Below, in pieces: positions 12,001 through 22,946 of a DNA stretch of 64,000 bases (position 1 is its first letter; each line of letters opens with the position of its first letter). Location: assembly GCF_963576675.1 (NCBI RefSeq), contig NC_088916.1, forward strand, positions 14,918,501 through 14,982,500, in the 5' to 3' direction. The notes below the pieces were generated by a model. It made no database searches. It saw only the letters and a list, made by a program, of their open reading frames with translations, and was not told the DNA's origin. The translations under genes were made by a program, and so were the position numbers. Source of the stretch: Euphorbia lathyris (lineage: Eukaryota > Streptophyta > Magnoliopsida > Malpighiales > Euphorbiaceae).

Positions 12001-13835
12001 AGGATCATATATTGCGTCTCCCTCCTAGTTCCAACCTGGCTAGAGATGTCAATGTGAAGAATAAGTCGGAAACAAACTCTGTAGTTGAGGTATCTAACCT
12101 GAATCTTATCACAATTATTCATACATGTTCTGTTTTCTACCAAAATCCAATCATGACATCACTCTTTTTCTCTTTGGTTTCTGTTATGTTCTGCAGCTGT
12201 ACTTCCAAATTGAGCAGGAAGGAGGGCTAAAATCAATAAAAATGAAGGCGTTGATAGATCTTTTTGATGAAATTGTTGGAGAACCGCTTTTTAATCAGCT
12301 AAGGTGAGTTTCTTCTTGGGCTAAAATATTCATATTGCTTAAGATTATAACTAGCTATTCGCAAGTATCTCACAAATGTGTTGTTGAAAGCCACAAATAT
12401 GAGATTGAGATGCCTGTCCATAAATAGAGCTAGAGGCTGGTTTTGTTTTTTGCTGCTTCTACTGAGGCATACTTAAAACATCCATGTCTTCTTCGAATGC
12501 AAAGAATCCTACTTTCAGTGAAAATAATAAAAGCTATTATAAAGCTATTATTAATTCTTAACTATCAGCTTAAGTTTTTAGTTCAATCGGTCCCTGACAC
12601 CTACTTTTGAACAGAATTGAGTTTCATTAATCATCTGCATTGACTGGATAATTTATCATTTCATTCTTACTGAAAGTATCTTATGTATGTTGGAATACAG
12701 GACCAAGGAGCAGCTTGGTTACGTTGTTGAATGTAGTCCACGAGTAACATATGGTGTTTATGGGTTCTGTTTCTGTGTTCAATCTTCCAAGTACTCCCCA
12801 ATTTACTTGCAGGGAAGAATTGAGAACTTCATAAATAGCCTTGAAGATTTGTTGGTATGCACCCAAAGTTCATCATTTCTAACATTATCTTTTGTGCTTA
12901 ATATTATTTCTGTTCTGTGCCTCAGTTGAGGTTGCTCGTCGTCCATTTATTAGCATCTTTGAGCATTATCAGCTTTCTCCAAATAATCTATTGGCCTCGG
13001 TTAGCATTGAGTCGGTAGACTCAAGAAATAGGACTTCTCAATATTAAAAAGTGTTTTCAAATATGGTTTGTACTATCAGATTCATGGGAGAAGAATGGTC
13101 ACCTTTCAATTCGGGGCCAATTTAGCTCTTTTTGTTTCTGCTTGTTTGTATGTAATTAAATTTTGACCAAATTACCCTCTATGTTGGTCTATTTCAGCTC
13201 CGTTTCTAAGGTTAAGTGACAATGTATTTCTGAACTTCTGTCGTGCAATTGCTTTTCAAATTCTAATGTTCACAACTTGGGTTCCAGAATGCTTTATTTT
13301 TACTGTCACTAAGAAGTTCAAGAATGTTGGCACTGTAGGAAGGACTTGACGAAGCATCGTTTGAAAACTACAAGAGTGGGTTAATGGCTAAGCTGTTGGA
13401 AAAGGAACCTTCGTTGCAGTACGAAACCAATCGGCTCTGGGGTCAGATTACTGATAAAAGGTACTATTTTTATGCCTCCTGTTGTTGTGAATGGTAATAT
13501 CGTTTTTGTTCGATAAACATGGTGATATTATTTTGTACATGTGTAATGCAGTTGATTGTAACTGTAATTCTCTGAATCCATTGATTTTCAGGTATATGTT
13601 CGACTTTTCACTAAAGGAAGCCGAAGAATTGAAAAACATTTCCAAGAAGGACGTTACCGAATGGTACAAAATGTATTTACAACAACCATCTCCGAAATGT
13701 AGAAGGCTTGTAGTTCGAGTTTGGGGTTGCAATACAGACTCGAATGAACTTGAAACAACTCGAGATTCGGAGTTGGTGATAAGAGATTTCGCGGGCTTTA
13801 AGATGTCAGCTGAGTGCTATCCAAGCCTTCGCTGA
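3081..13835 (+). CDS. Nardilysin-like M16 metallopeptidase, complete, 19 exons
   Basis: Exons: 3081-3464, 3863-3938, 4776-4822, 5389-5501, 6147-6220, 6376-6471, 6556-6675, 7138-7371, 7820-7968, 8540-8696, 9678-9830, 10224-10588, 11310-11459, 11586-11768, 11886-12089, 12197-12303, 12701-12854, 13339-13460, 13592-13835. All introns are GT..AG and phases agree, giving 1043 residues, the usual plant size. It is an insulinase-family zinc endopeptidase; animal nardilysin cuts before basic residues in dibasic sites, while the plant substrate is unknown to me. Residues 61-109 are almost all Asp/Glu, the acidic insert that marks nardilysins. The inverted zinc motif HFLEH is at 151-155, with E154 the catalytic base and E232 (in VDSEFNQ) the third zinc ligand. 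The C-terminal half carries RTKEQLGY at 871-878, whose Arg and Tyr contact substrate in this family. No signal peptide is seen, so it is probably cytosolic. Nothing suggests damage. Identification is firm; the exact N-terminus is slightly uncertain. Confidence 0.95.
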
Positions 13836-14074
13836 ATACATGATTCTCACCCAGCTCCTGCTGAGAAAATTATTGAAAATCATGAGTATGATAAAACACA
13901 GTGAAGGCCTTCATTTTTACAACAGATGGCTGGTGAAATTTTTGGGACATTAATATTTTATTTTTCATAAATCATTCTTAAAGATTAAACGAAATTCAAT
14001 TCAAAACAGTGAATATTCATGTAGCCTCAAATTCATGTAATATAAACATTTGAATTACATTTTCATAGAATGCT

Positions 14075-14080
14075 AATAAA
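14075..14080 (+). terminator. Candidate polyadenylation signal AATAAA
   Basis: A canonical AATAAA lies 240 bases after the stop codon of the nardilysin-like gene, a plausible 3' UTR length, and before the next transposable element. Plant poly(A) signals are loose, so earlier AT-rich variants near 13960 are also possible. Confidence 0.4.
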
Positions 14081-14173
14081 GTTTCTAGGCACTTAGCTTG
14101 CATGATCAGTTTCACATGAAATAAGAAAAAAAAAACCATGTTACTCAAAAGGTAAGTGTCTTTTTAGCATAAT

Positions 14174-14681
14174 CAAGGTTGTAAAAAACGCTAGGCACTA
14201 CTTGGGCGGATAGGGTCCTCGAGGATTAATCAGGGATTAGTTGGAGAGTAATTGGGGACTAATTGAATTTGTATTTTTGTATTTTTTATTTATTAATCAA
14301 CAAATTATTATATAAATTCAATTAAAATATGTATTATACTATCTAAAAATAATAATATAAAATTATTTAATATAGAAATATATATATATATAACATATAT
14401 CTTCAAAATTGTGCAAATATCAACATTTCAACAATAATACCATTGAAACAACTTAAAAGTGAATTATAATAAACAAAAAAATAAATTCACAATTAAAAAT
14501 GCTTTTGTTCATTGTTGCTTAGGCAGGCTAGGCAGTGTCGAGGCGGCCTAGGCGGAGCCCAAGCGGCTGAAAATCGCCTGGGAGTCAATAAAACGCCTAG
14601 ATGGACTAATCGTAGAAAATCGGAGAGGATTCTCGATTTCGAGCGCCTATGCGGTCCAGGCGATCTTCGTTTCGAACAGTG
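14174..14681. mobile_element. hAT-type non-autonomous element, copy 1 of a two-copy family (508 bp)
   Basis: It starts CAAGGTTGTAAAAAACGC and ends TTTCGAACAGTG. A perfect 8-bp duplication, AGCATAAT, flanks it at 14166-14173 and 14682-14689. The subterminal regions are rich in CGCCTAGGCGG-type words and the centre is AT-rich. The element at 59310-59818 has the same ends, order and nearly the same length but a different duplication, so both are independent insertions of one family. There is no coding capacity. Confidence 0.88.
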
Positions 14682-14685
14682 AGCA

Positions 14686-14943
14686 TAATACATCCTAGTG
14701 CTTCCAAATTGTGGAAACTACAACTGATCTCTGAATTGTAAGACTTCATAACTAATTTCTTCAACTTGTTTATTTAGAATAAATAACTCCTCAAATGCCA
14801 CTTGGAAGTGCGTGATTGGAATTTTCAAACGTTACAACTGACCCTTAATTAAGCAAGTTAAGAGGGTGAGTTAACTTATAATGTTTTGAAGTTCAGAGGT
14901 CAGTTGTAATTTTTGAACAACTTAGAGGAGTAGAAATGTATTA
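14686..14943. repeat. Imperfect inverted repeat, probable decayed MITE
   Basis: The left arm begins TAATACATCC and includes ACAACTGATCTCTGAA. Read inward, the right arm begins TAATACATTT and includes ACAACTGACCTCTGAA. The arms pair imperfectly over roughly 80 bases. The hAT-type element at 14174-14681 lies directly beside its left end. I found no convincing target duplication. Confidence 0.5.
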
Positions 14944-15886
14944 GATTTTTTTTATATATGCAAATTTCACTTTTCATTCCATTTCCTACTCTCCCTAGCT
15001 TTTTAAAACTCCTGAATTTATTTTTAGGGTCGGTTTTAATAGCTGGAATGTGGAGTGGATCACTTAAATGAAAACACATAAAGTAAAACTTACTTTGTTA
15101 AAAATAAAGTACGACTTATTTTGTTAAAAACAAAATAAGCATAGCCTCTACCAAAACTTGTATTTGAATGCTTAGATTTATGGTAAAAATGTGAAAAAAT
15201 TGTGAATCCAATTGTATCATCAATTTTTCAAAGGGTTGGTGAAGAAAATTTCAAAATAATTTAAACTATTTAAATGAGAAAAGTATAAAAATAAAACTTC
15301 AGGTTTGACTGATTTGTAAAAACAGTGATCGTGGTTTAAAAGTTCGCAAAAAAGAGTGAGCTTTACAAACGCAGTCATTCCTTTAAAAATGATTGTTGTG
15401 ATTATTTACCTTGAAAATGAGCGATTTGGAGCAATTAAAAAAAACTGATTTTGCAAATTATCCAAAATTGAAGGTCTAACTTTACAAACTTACTAAATCA
15501 CAAGTATTGTTTGGCTGAAAAATTGACTGAAATATCCTTTAACTACAAAATTCACAAAGTATATATCTTTATTTGTAAACTTTTAAATCACGAAACTGTC
15601 TTTACAAATCGGTCAAATCAATGTATGTTTAAAATAGTTCAAAACACTTCAAAAATGTCTTTTTAAAACAGTTACTTCAACTATTTATAGAATTGTTTTA
15701 ACACGGTTTGGAAACTATTTCAAATGGTTGAAGTTTTTTTTTTTTTTTTTTTTTAAGCTGATTAAAGCTTTTACCTTTATTTCTATAAAAATATATTGTT
15801 TCCCTTTAAGGGCTGTAAAAAACTAGCCAAAAAAATGATATCTGAAACCAAAAAATAGATTACCTCAAATCTTTTATTGCAGATGA
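14944..15886. other. AT-rich intergenic DNA with a poly-T run
   Basis: No gene or clear element was seen. The stretch has many AAAATAAG and TTTACAAA words and a run of 21 T at about 15734-15754. It ends at the left flank of the large Mutator-like element. Confidence 0.5.
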
Positions 15887-15895
15887 TAAGATTTT

Positions 15896-16035
15896 GTTAT
15901 TTCTATTTACCGCCCCCTAAGTTACTTTTCACCGCTCCCTCTTTTACCCTTTCGCCCTTCTCATTTTTTCCTATTAAAACTCAAAATCCTCTCTCTCCTT
16001 TTCTCTCCCAAGCCAAAAAACCGACTTTTACGAAA
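15896..16035. repeat. Left terminal inverted repeat of the Mutator-like element
   Basis: After CTATTTACCGCCCCCTAAG comes ACTTTTCACCGC and then a CT-rich stretch with AAATCCTCTCTCTCC. The right end read inward has CTATTTACCACCCCTAAAA, ACTTTTCAACGC and AAATCCTCTCTAGC in the same order. The repeat also serves as the leader of the transposase gene, whose ATG is at 16036. Confidence 0.7.
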
Positions 16036-17982
16036 ATGGACCCGAGCATTCCCGAAGACCATGATTTCGAACACGAGGTATTATTACGATCCTAAATTTA
16101 AATAAAATCACGTTTCTGTAAAAAAAAAATTTAATTTGGCCTGAACGGGCGGCGCCGTTCCACCTACGGAACGGGCAGCGCGCGGCGCCCGTTCTACCCG
16201 CTGGACGGGCAGTGTCAGCTGCCCGTTCCTACCTATGGTGGAACGGGCAAGCTGCCCGTTTAGCCTAAAAAAGACCCGAAACACCCTCGAATTTAAATTT
16301 TTTAATTTTTTCAAGTATTATTAATACCTGTTATGCATTTTTGTACATTCAGGAACCGTTAGAAGATTGGAATCCCGACGGCATTGATTACAGTTCCCGT
16401 TTCATAACGAACACCGTCTTCCCTTCGTGTCAAGATGTTGTTGATTGGGCAAAACAGGTAGCTATTCAAAATGGGGTTGAGATTACAATATCTTCGCACA
16501 AACATGGGGAAGGCAGAAGCTGTTGAGATGTTCACGGGGTGAACGCTACAGAGGGAGAACTTCTGAAGATACTTTAATAAGAAAAAGTAAAACTAAAGCG
16601 TGCAGATGTAAATTTCAGATTAAAGCCTATCAACATTCAGACCTTTCTAGTTGGGGGATACAGACTAAGGCTGGGTTAACTGGTCAGCACAATCATACGT
16701 TACGTGTCTATCCAGAGGGAAGTCGGCAGATGATAATTGTGAGTGATATGAGTTCGGCTCAAGCAAAGCCATGTGCTATTTTAGCAGCCGTTAAAGCAAA
16801 GCATCCCGCAGATAACCCGACAATTAAACACGTCTACAATTATAGGGATAAGATGAGGAAGGATGGGTTCGAAGGTAGAGACCTGACTAGTCTGTTCTAC
16901 CATATTGCTCTCGAGAACAAGTATGTTCATTATACGCAAGCTGATCCTCATTCTGGCGTGATAACGAATGTGTTTATGGCACATCCAGAATCAGTATATT
17001 TATTCAGGACTTATTATTGGTACATCGGCATTGATTCAACGTACAAAACTAACAAGTACAAAATTCCATTTGTTGAAATTATTGGGATGACGCCATGCAA
17101 TAACAACTTTAAGATCTGTATGCCATAATTAAAGATGAGACTGAAGGGAGCTATCGTTGGGTCCTGCAGCGGCTGAGGGTTTTGATCTCAACCTGACTGT
17201 TATTGTTAGTGATAAGGAGTTGGGGTTGTTGAAGCCGATCCAAGAGGTTTTTCCACACACTTGGCATATAAATAAGGATGTAGAAGATCGGGTGTACAGA
17301 ATAATGGGAGATAAATCATTTGCCGCTAAATTCAAGAATGGAAAATGGAGAATACTAATACAATCTTTAACCATTGCGGAGTATGAGCAAGATGAAGGAT
17401 GCGATGAATAGGTACCAAAATCTTATCTCGTACGTTGAGGAGATGTGGTTGGTGCATAAGGAGAAGTTTGTTGTTGCTTGGACGAAAGATTTCCTACATT
17501 TTGGCAACACAACTTCTTATCGTCTGGAAAGCGAACATTCAAGTCTAAAGCAATGGCTCAATACCGCCACTAACTCCCTCGATACGGTATGGCAGAAGGT
17601 TCACAAGCAGATAGAATCTCAAGCAACTAATATCAGGTATTTGCAATATGTTCTAATGTAGTTAGGTAATTTGCATTTATGAATGTATTGTATCTGATAG
17701 TATGTTTATCTTCTTATCAGATACATGCTTGAGCAGTCCAAGCTTCGTAAAGGAGTCATGTACTCTGGATTCCTACTTAATTACTTGGTCTGTAATGACT
17801 CCCACCACTGCATGCAGTTGCTTAGTGAAGAGTTAGAGCGTATGAGAGGTTTGAGCCATGAAGTGAACATGCTTTGCGGTTGTGTATTGAGAACCTCTTA
17901 TCAGATACCATGTGCATACGAGCTCAAACAAGCTTATGATCTTAACCGTATGATCAGTATTGAGAGGGTTCATGTGTTCTAG
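16036..17982 (+). pseudogene. MULE transposase pseudogene (FAR1-like N-terminus, D-D-E core, SWIM finger)
   Basis: A short first exon, 16036-16077 (14 codons), ends at a GT donor. After an intron with GC-rich hairpins, coding resumes at 16353. The order is: an N-terminal DNA-binding region with the CRCKF cysteines; a MULE core with first Asp in GIDSTYKTNKY, second Asp in VIVSDKELGLL and Glu in RLESEHSSLK; then a SWIM-type finger reading CGCVLRTSYQIPCAYEL, where the final His is Tyr. A small intron runs from about 17637 to 17720. The frame is broken near 16515, 17117, 17180 and 17390, and a TAG follows HVF at 17980. All three catalytic acidic residues survive in the remnants, but the gene cannot make one protein. 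It would have cut and joined the element's ends. The family call is firm. Confidence 0.85.
16078..16352 (+). repeat. GC-rich hairpin-forming first intron of the MULE transposase
   Basis: Within an AT-rich intron, about 16139-16263 is GC-rich and packed with inverted words such as GAACGGGC/GCCCGTTC, ACGGGCAGTG/AGCTGCCCGT and GGAACGGGCA/TGCCCGTTCC. The PMD pseudogene at the other end of the element has a GC-rich hairpin stretch in the same relative place, introduced by a similar GCCTAAACGGG word. The two may be diverged inner parts of the same long terminal repeat. Confidence 0.65.
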
Positions 17983-17999
17983 AGAACACTTTTAATTAA

Positions 18000-19019
18000 T
18001 TATGGTCAGACTGATGAAAATGTAGGGTGTAATGATCAGACGGAGGATCAGAGATATTTTCAATCCTTAGTCGACCAGGTCTCTAAAGGTGACCCAGCCT
18101 TACTGCGGAACATTTCAATACTTATCCATGATCAATTGCACCCCTAATGAAGCATATTACACCGAACCTGGTGTAAAAATTCACGTTCGAGGATGACCTA
18201 AGGCGAGTAAATCCACAAAACATGTGCTGAGTGCCTGGGAGTACAATGACACTCGTCGTGGACATGCTCGTTCTACTAGTTCGTCTATGAGTCGTGGTAG
18301 AAGAAACTCTTCATCATCTGTCCATAATGTTGCATCATCAGGTAATGTGTATTTGATCAACCCAACTTGTTTTTGTAATACAAATTTGCAATATCTAATT
18401 CATTTACACTTAACATAAGTGCTATGAGGGTTGCAATATCTTATTTCACTCAATGCAGATGGAAATACGTTTGACGTTTGTGATTTCGTACATTCTGAAA
18501 AAATAGTCGGGATAATTAAGCCCTACGTCGAATCATATTACGACGTCATCGGTGATGAAAATTGTGGCTTTCATGTTGTTTCTACCTATATTTTTTGGCA
18601 CCGAAGAATCGTGGCAAGCGGTTAGGCATAACCTTAGAAATGAAGTAATTGTTAACCGTTTCCTGTATGAAAACGTGTTCATTGACGGTGTTGATGCATC
18701 AATTAGTAGGATAGGTTGGGACGATGGAGGTTGTTCGCAGGACCATTGGATGCACGTTTGGGATGACTTGTATCTGATTGCTACATTGTATAATGCTGCT
18801 GTCATGTTTTTCGTCTTCGTGGGTGGGCAGACATTGCAATTTTGTGGTACTGTGTTACCATTGTATGCCAAATCCACTGCTACAAGACCAAAACGAGAGA
18901 TATGTATAGTTCATTTGGGTAATCACTTCCGACACTATATCCGTTTAAATTTATCTCCTAATTTTCCTGTACCCCCTATACTGGTATGTTGGTTTCAACA
19001 CCATGATCGAAGCGTTTAA
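18000..19019 (+). pseudogene. OTU-like cysteine protease part of the MULE gene, pseudogene
   Basis: Downstream of the transposase core the same strand holds a low-complexity Ser/Arg linker (STSSSMSRGRRNSSSS, near 18260-18320), an intron from about 18341 to 18457, and an OTU-like domain. The active-site block reads VIGDENCGFHVVS (18550-18590), the expected place of the catalytic Asp and Cys. A late HLGNHFRHYIRL (18914-18950) supplies the catalytic His region. OTU domains remove ubiquitin-like modifiers, and such domains occur at the C-terminus of some plant MULE proteins. There is a frame break near 18598, inside the domain, and stops in the linker. The usual DGNCGFR has become DENCGFH. Domain call likely; activity impossible as it stands. 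Confidence 0.7.
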
Positions 19020-19140
19020 GGGTGGGAGCGCTTCTATGATGATAGGAGAGCACAGTGGACAAGATTGGTTAACATTAGGGGCAATTAGCTGTTATTGTAT
19101 ATTTTTAGACTTTGAGTATTAGTTGTTATTGTTATTTTAT

Positions 19141-20435
19141 GAGAGTTGATTGTGAAAGAGTTTTGGAATGATCCGGTTCTGTTTCAGTTAGTTGTATATA
19201 TGTTACATGTAGTTTGTGAAAGAGTTCTGTAATGTTCTGTTATGTATTCAGTTATGTTACAGTTAATTGTATATATGTCACATGTTGATTGTGAAATACT
19301 TCTATCATGTTTTGGAATGATCCAGTTATGTTAGAGTTAGTTGTAGTTATGTTACAGGTTGATTGTGAAATAAGACTGTAATGTTCTAGAATGATCCAGT
19401 TAGTTACAGTTATGTTACAGTTATGTTACATATAGTTTCTGAAATACTTCTGTAATGTTCTGGAATGATGCAGTTAGTTACAGTTATGTTACAGGTTGTT
19501 TGTGAAATACTTCTGTAATGTTCTAGAATGATGCAGTTAGTTACAGTTATGTTACAGTTATGTCACAGGTTGATTGTGAAATACTTTTGTAATGTTCTGG
19601 AATGATCCAGTTATGTTACAGTTAGTTGTAGTTATGTTACAGTTATATCACAGGTTGATTGTGTATATGTTCTGTAATGTTCTGGAATGATCCAGTTAGT
19701 TACAGTTATGTTACAAGTGGTTTTTGAAATACTTCTATATTATTCTGTAATGTATTCAGTTATATTACAGTTAATTGTATATATGTCATAGGTTGATTGT
19801 GAAATACTTCTGTCATGTTCTGGAATGATCCAGTTATGTTATAGTTAGTTGTAGTTATGTTACAGTTATGTTACAGGTTGATTGTGAAATACTTCTATAA
19901 TGTTCTGGAATGATCCAGTTAGTTACAGTTATGTTACAGGTTGTTTGTGAAATACTTCTGTAATGTTCTGGAATGATGCAGTTAGTTACAGTTATGTTTT
20001 GTGAAAGAGTTTTGTATTGTTCTGGAATGATCCAGTTATGTTACAGTTATGTTCAGTTGAGTTACAGGTTGATTGTGTATGAGTTCTGTAATGTTCTGGA
20101 TGTATTCAGTTACAGTTATATTACAGGTATGTTCAGTTGAGTTACAGGTTGATTATGTATGAGTTCTCTAATGTTCTGGATGTATTCAGTTACAGTTATG
20201 TTACAGTTATGTTCAGTTGAGTTACAAGTTGATTGTGTATGAGTTCTGTAATGTTCTGGATGTATTCAGTTACAGTTATGTTATAGTTATGTTCAGTTGA
20301 GTTACAGGTTGATTGTGTATGAGTTTTGTAATGTTCTGGATGTATTCAATTACAGTTATATTACAGTTATGTTCAGTTGAGTTCTGTAATGTAAGTTATG
20401 TCACATTTAGTTACAGTTAGGTTGATTGTGAAAGA
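19141..20435. repeat. Minisatellite between the two MULE genes
   Basis: About 1.3 kb is made of diverged tandem units built from GTTCTGGAATGATCCAGTTA, GTTACAGTTATGTTACAG and GTTGATTGTGAAATACTTCT. The commonest unit is about 63 bases. Towards the right a second form of about 80 bases, with GTTCTGGATGTATTCAG and GTTCAGTTGAGTTACAG, repeats about four times from roughly 20085 to 20380. It lies in the spacer between the 3' ends of the two convergent genes and has no coding capacity. Confidence 0.85.
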
Positions 20436-20556
20436 CTTCTATGAATAGTTTTATAAAAAAAGTACTAAAGTACGTACTTATATAATTAAAGTACTAAAAT
20501 ACCTACAAATATAATCCGTACAACTATAATAAAAAGTACAAAACTACAGTCACAAA

Positions 20557-21659
20557 TCACTTGGCCGAATGCCAAGCATCCATAATCTGGTCGTATGACT
20601 GTCTCCACTCAGTCGCAACATCCTCATCAAGAAGGTTCATCACCTCCAATGCACCTTCACCCCAGTTAGCTAAACAGCTAACCCACTGACAAAAGAAAAA
20701 CCAAAAACTTAATAAATATCATTTCATTAAATGGAAACCCGATATTTGTAGATCAGTTGATTAAAACTAAAATCACTTACAACTTCATTATTCGAGTGAG
20801 TATGAACTGTCGGTGCGGGTGCAGTCATCTCCGGCAATAGATGAGGGTGTGAATGATGGGTGTACCAATGCATGTACTGCTCCTCAGAGTCCGAAGGAGT
20901 CCATGCTAAAGTGAACCGAGATAATATAGGCACGGCCAACTCGGGAAACGAGTCCCAAATATCATGCGCCATGTCGACAGGCACCTCAACCTGATACTTC
21001 AAGCTAGACCAGGGACGTACGGCCTTGTATGGCCTCAAGATCGGTCTGGCGATGGTCTGCACGTAACCAAGCTGGCGAAGGCATCTCCCCGGCATGTACG
21101 GCTCGATCACATCCCGGTATCGTATCCATACAACGTATGTCGTCCTTGGGGTACCCGTAATGGCATCAGGACCATACGGCATCCACATCACCTACAAATG
21201 TATACAAGTACATTAACATACAAGTAATACAAGTAATGACATCGGTTTCTTTAATTAAATGGAAATTGTACCTCATCCGTATTCAATCTATCAAGCTGGG
21301 CGCGATATGATCTCAAGCGATCATCAGTCTTCTCCAACGCTATAGATGGCCACATGCAAGCCCTAGGAAGATCGGGGTCCACTGTAACTCCCTCCCGATG
21401 AGGCCTGAAGCACGGGAAGTACTCATAAATCCATGCCTAAAGCAGTGTCAGACAACCTGTGATCTGCCCGTGGTCTCCTCTGCTAGCAATACCTAGATGA
21501 TGGTATAGATATGCTAGTGCAGTAGAGCCCCACGAGAGTCTAATGGCTCCAGCTGCCGAGTCATGCACCTCTAGCAGGCAGGAAGGTCGGATGCGGTCAC
21601 CACTCTTATCTACAAACAGTGTGCAACTGAGCATAAGGAATGTCCAAGCTATAGCCTAG
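20557..21659 (-). pseudogene. 3' half of a plant-mobile-domain (MAIN-like) pseudogene
   Basis: Minus-strand exons are 21659-21272, 21191-20781 and 20685-20557 (stop TGA at 20557-20559), separated by GT..AG introns. The protein belongs to the plant mobile domain family (cellular members MAIN and MAIL1; database name often 'phosphatase 7 long form homolog'). Recognisable blocks are SCTLFVDKSGDRIRPS, WGSTALAYLYHHLG, AWIYEYFPCFRPHREG and PGRCLRQLGYVQTI. An in-frame TAG splits LTLL from AWIYEYF (near 21435), and another TAG lies at the insertion junction (21655-21659). The 5' half lies at 53184-54683 beyond a 31.5-kb retrotransposon block. The role of transposon-borne PMD proteins is not established; cellular PMD proteins act in silencing and genome stability. 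Confidence 0.85.
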
Positions 21660-22930
21660 TGTTGTCCTGTGATGTGACTCTAGCAAGTGTACTAGATACA
21701 AGTAATAAAGTGATAAGTCAAGTATCGTATCCACAGGGATTGAGATCCAAAATTATATTAGAAAATCGTTGCTGGACAGTGTGTGTGTGTAAAGGTATCT
21801 TCTTAGTGGGGTTGATTGTTTGAGTTTGGTCAGTTAAGACAAAAGATCGCTACTTCTATAAAAGATATGACAAATAGATGACAGTTTAAAAGGTAGAACA
21901 GGCTAAGCACTGCCGAGCAGGCAGTGCAAGGTCATACAACAATCCAACGAATTAGTTACAATACCAATGAAGTCAAAGTATCAGCTTTAATGCCCACTTA
22001 AGTCAACTTTCGTGTGTTCTTAAGTTTCTAAGATTTACTAGAACCAATAGCGTCCTAAAGGAACTTTCTTTCTTACATTAAGATCAAAGCTGCATTTCTG
22101 TTAAGAAAACCTTAGACGCAACCATCTAACATATCTGCTTCGAGGTTGCGAGATTGATAGAGAAATCAGTGAAGATGTAAGTAGTGTCCTAACATTCATC
22201 TATCACATGCATAAATGCCGAAGCACAGAAATATAAACCCTCATCAACACATCATTGGTAAAATAATACAAATTCATTGCAAAGGTTATAAGACTTACAT
22301 CACCGGCCCGGACTGGCCGTGCCTATTCAAAATGGATTACTCACTCATATCAAGCAGTGAGTAATCAGAAGTTCTTGTTACATTCAGAAACTCCATTGGA
22401 GTTCTCTTCTAACGCCTAAAAAGTGACTTTTCTGCTCTACACAAAAAATCTGATCTCCCCTGGTCTTCCCTTCGCTACATCTATTTAAAGGAGAAAGACC
22501 GGGGCCAAAATTGGTACCCGAAAGTACCCTTACAAAGCAATGCAGAAATAAGTCAACTCCACTAAAACTAAACAATCAGAAATGATTATGGATTCTTTTG
22601 ACCCTTGAACACTCAAGGGTCGAAACGTCTTGTCATCATGCTACTTTAGGTAACGCCACTGAAACACCTTTCCACCTGCTGCCTCTGCCACGCCCACCTC
22701 TGTTCTATCACTGTCCGTCATCAGAATATCCGGTGTTTGACCGTTGGATCATAGAAAGGCTCCACTCCTCTTTGGCAGTTGCGAAACAAGTTGTTTCCAG
22801 CATGTTTAGCTTAATCTTTACTTATCTGCAATAAAACATTAATCAGCCCTTCATTCTTGCAATATAACAGAAAACACCCCTATTCTATTATGAATATCGT
22901 GTTAAAACTTAGTCAATTTCATACCTAACA
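21660..22930 (-). repeat. Athila LTR A (3' LTR of copy 1), 1271 bp
   Basis: On the plus strand it begins TGTTGTCCTGTGATG and ends CATACCTAACA, so it has TG..CA ends on either strand. It matches LTRs B and C along its whole length with scattered substitutions and a shorter GT microsatellite near 21780. The outer edge abuts target duplication CCTAG. Confidence 0.93.
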
Positions 22931-22946
22931 AATACCCCCAAATTGA
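22931..22946 (-). promoter_or_regulatory. Athila copy 1 polypurine tract
   Basis: Read on the minus strand, CAATTTGGGGGTATT directly precedes the 3' LTR. It is the purine-rich plus-strand primer expected there. The same sequence borders LTR B for copy 2. Confidence 0.75.

Noticed and set aside
22384..22834. ORFs inside Athila LTRs, repeated at 41088-41535 and 52846-53082
   Set aside because: They are recurrent LTR sequence with no conserved protein features.
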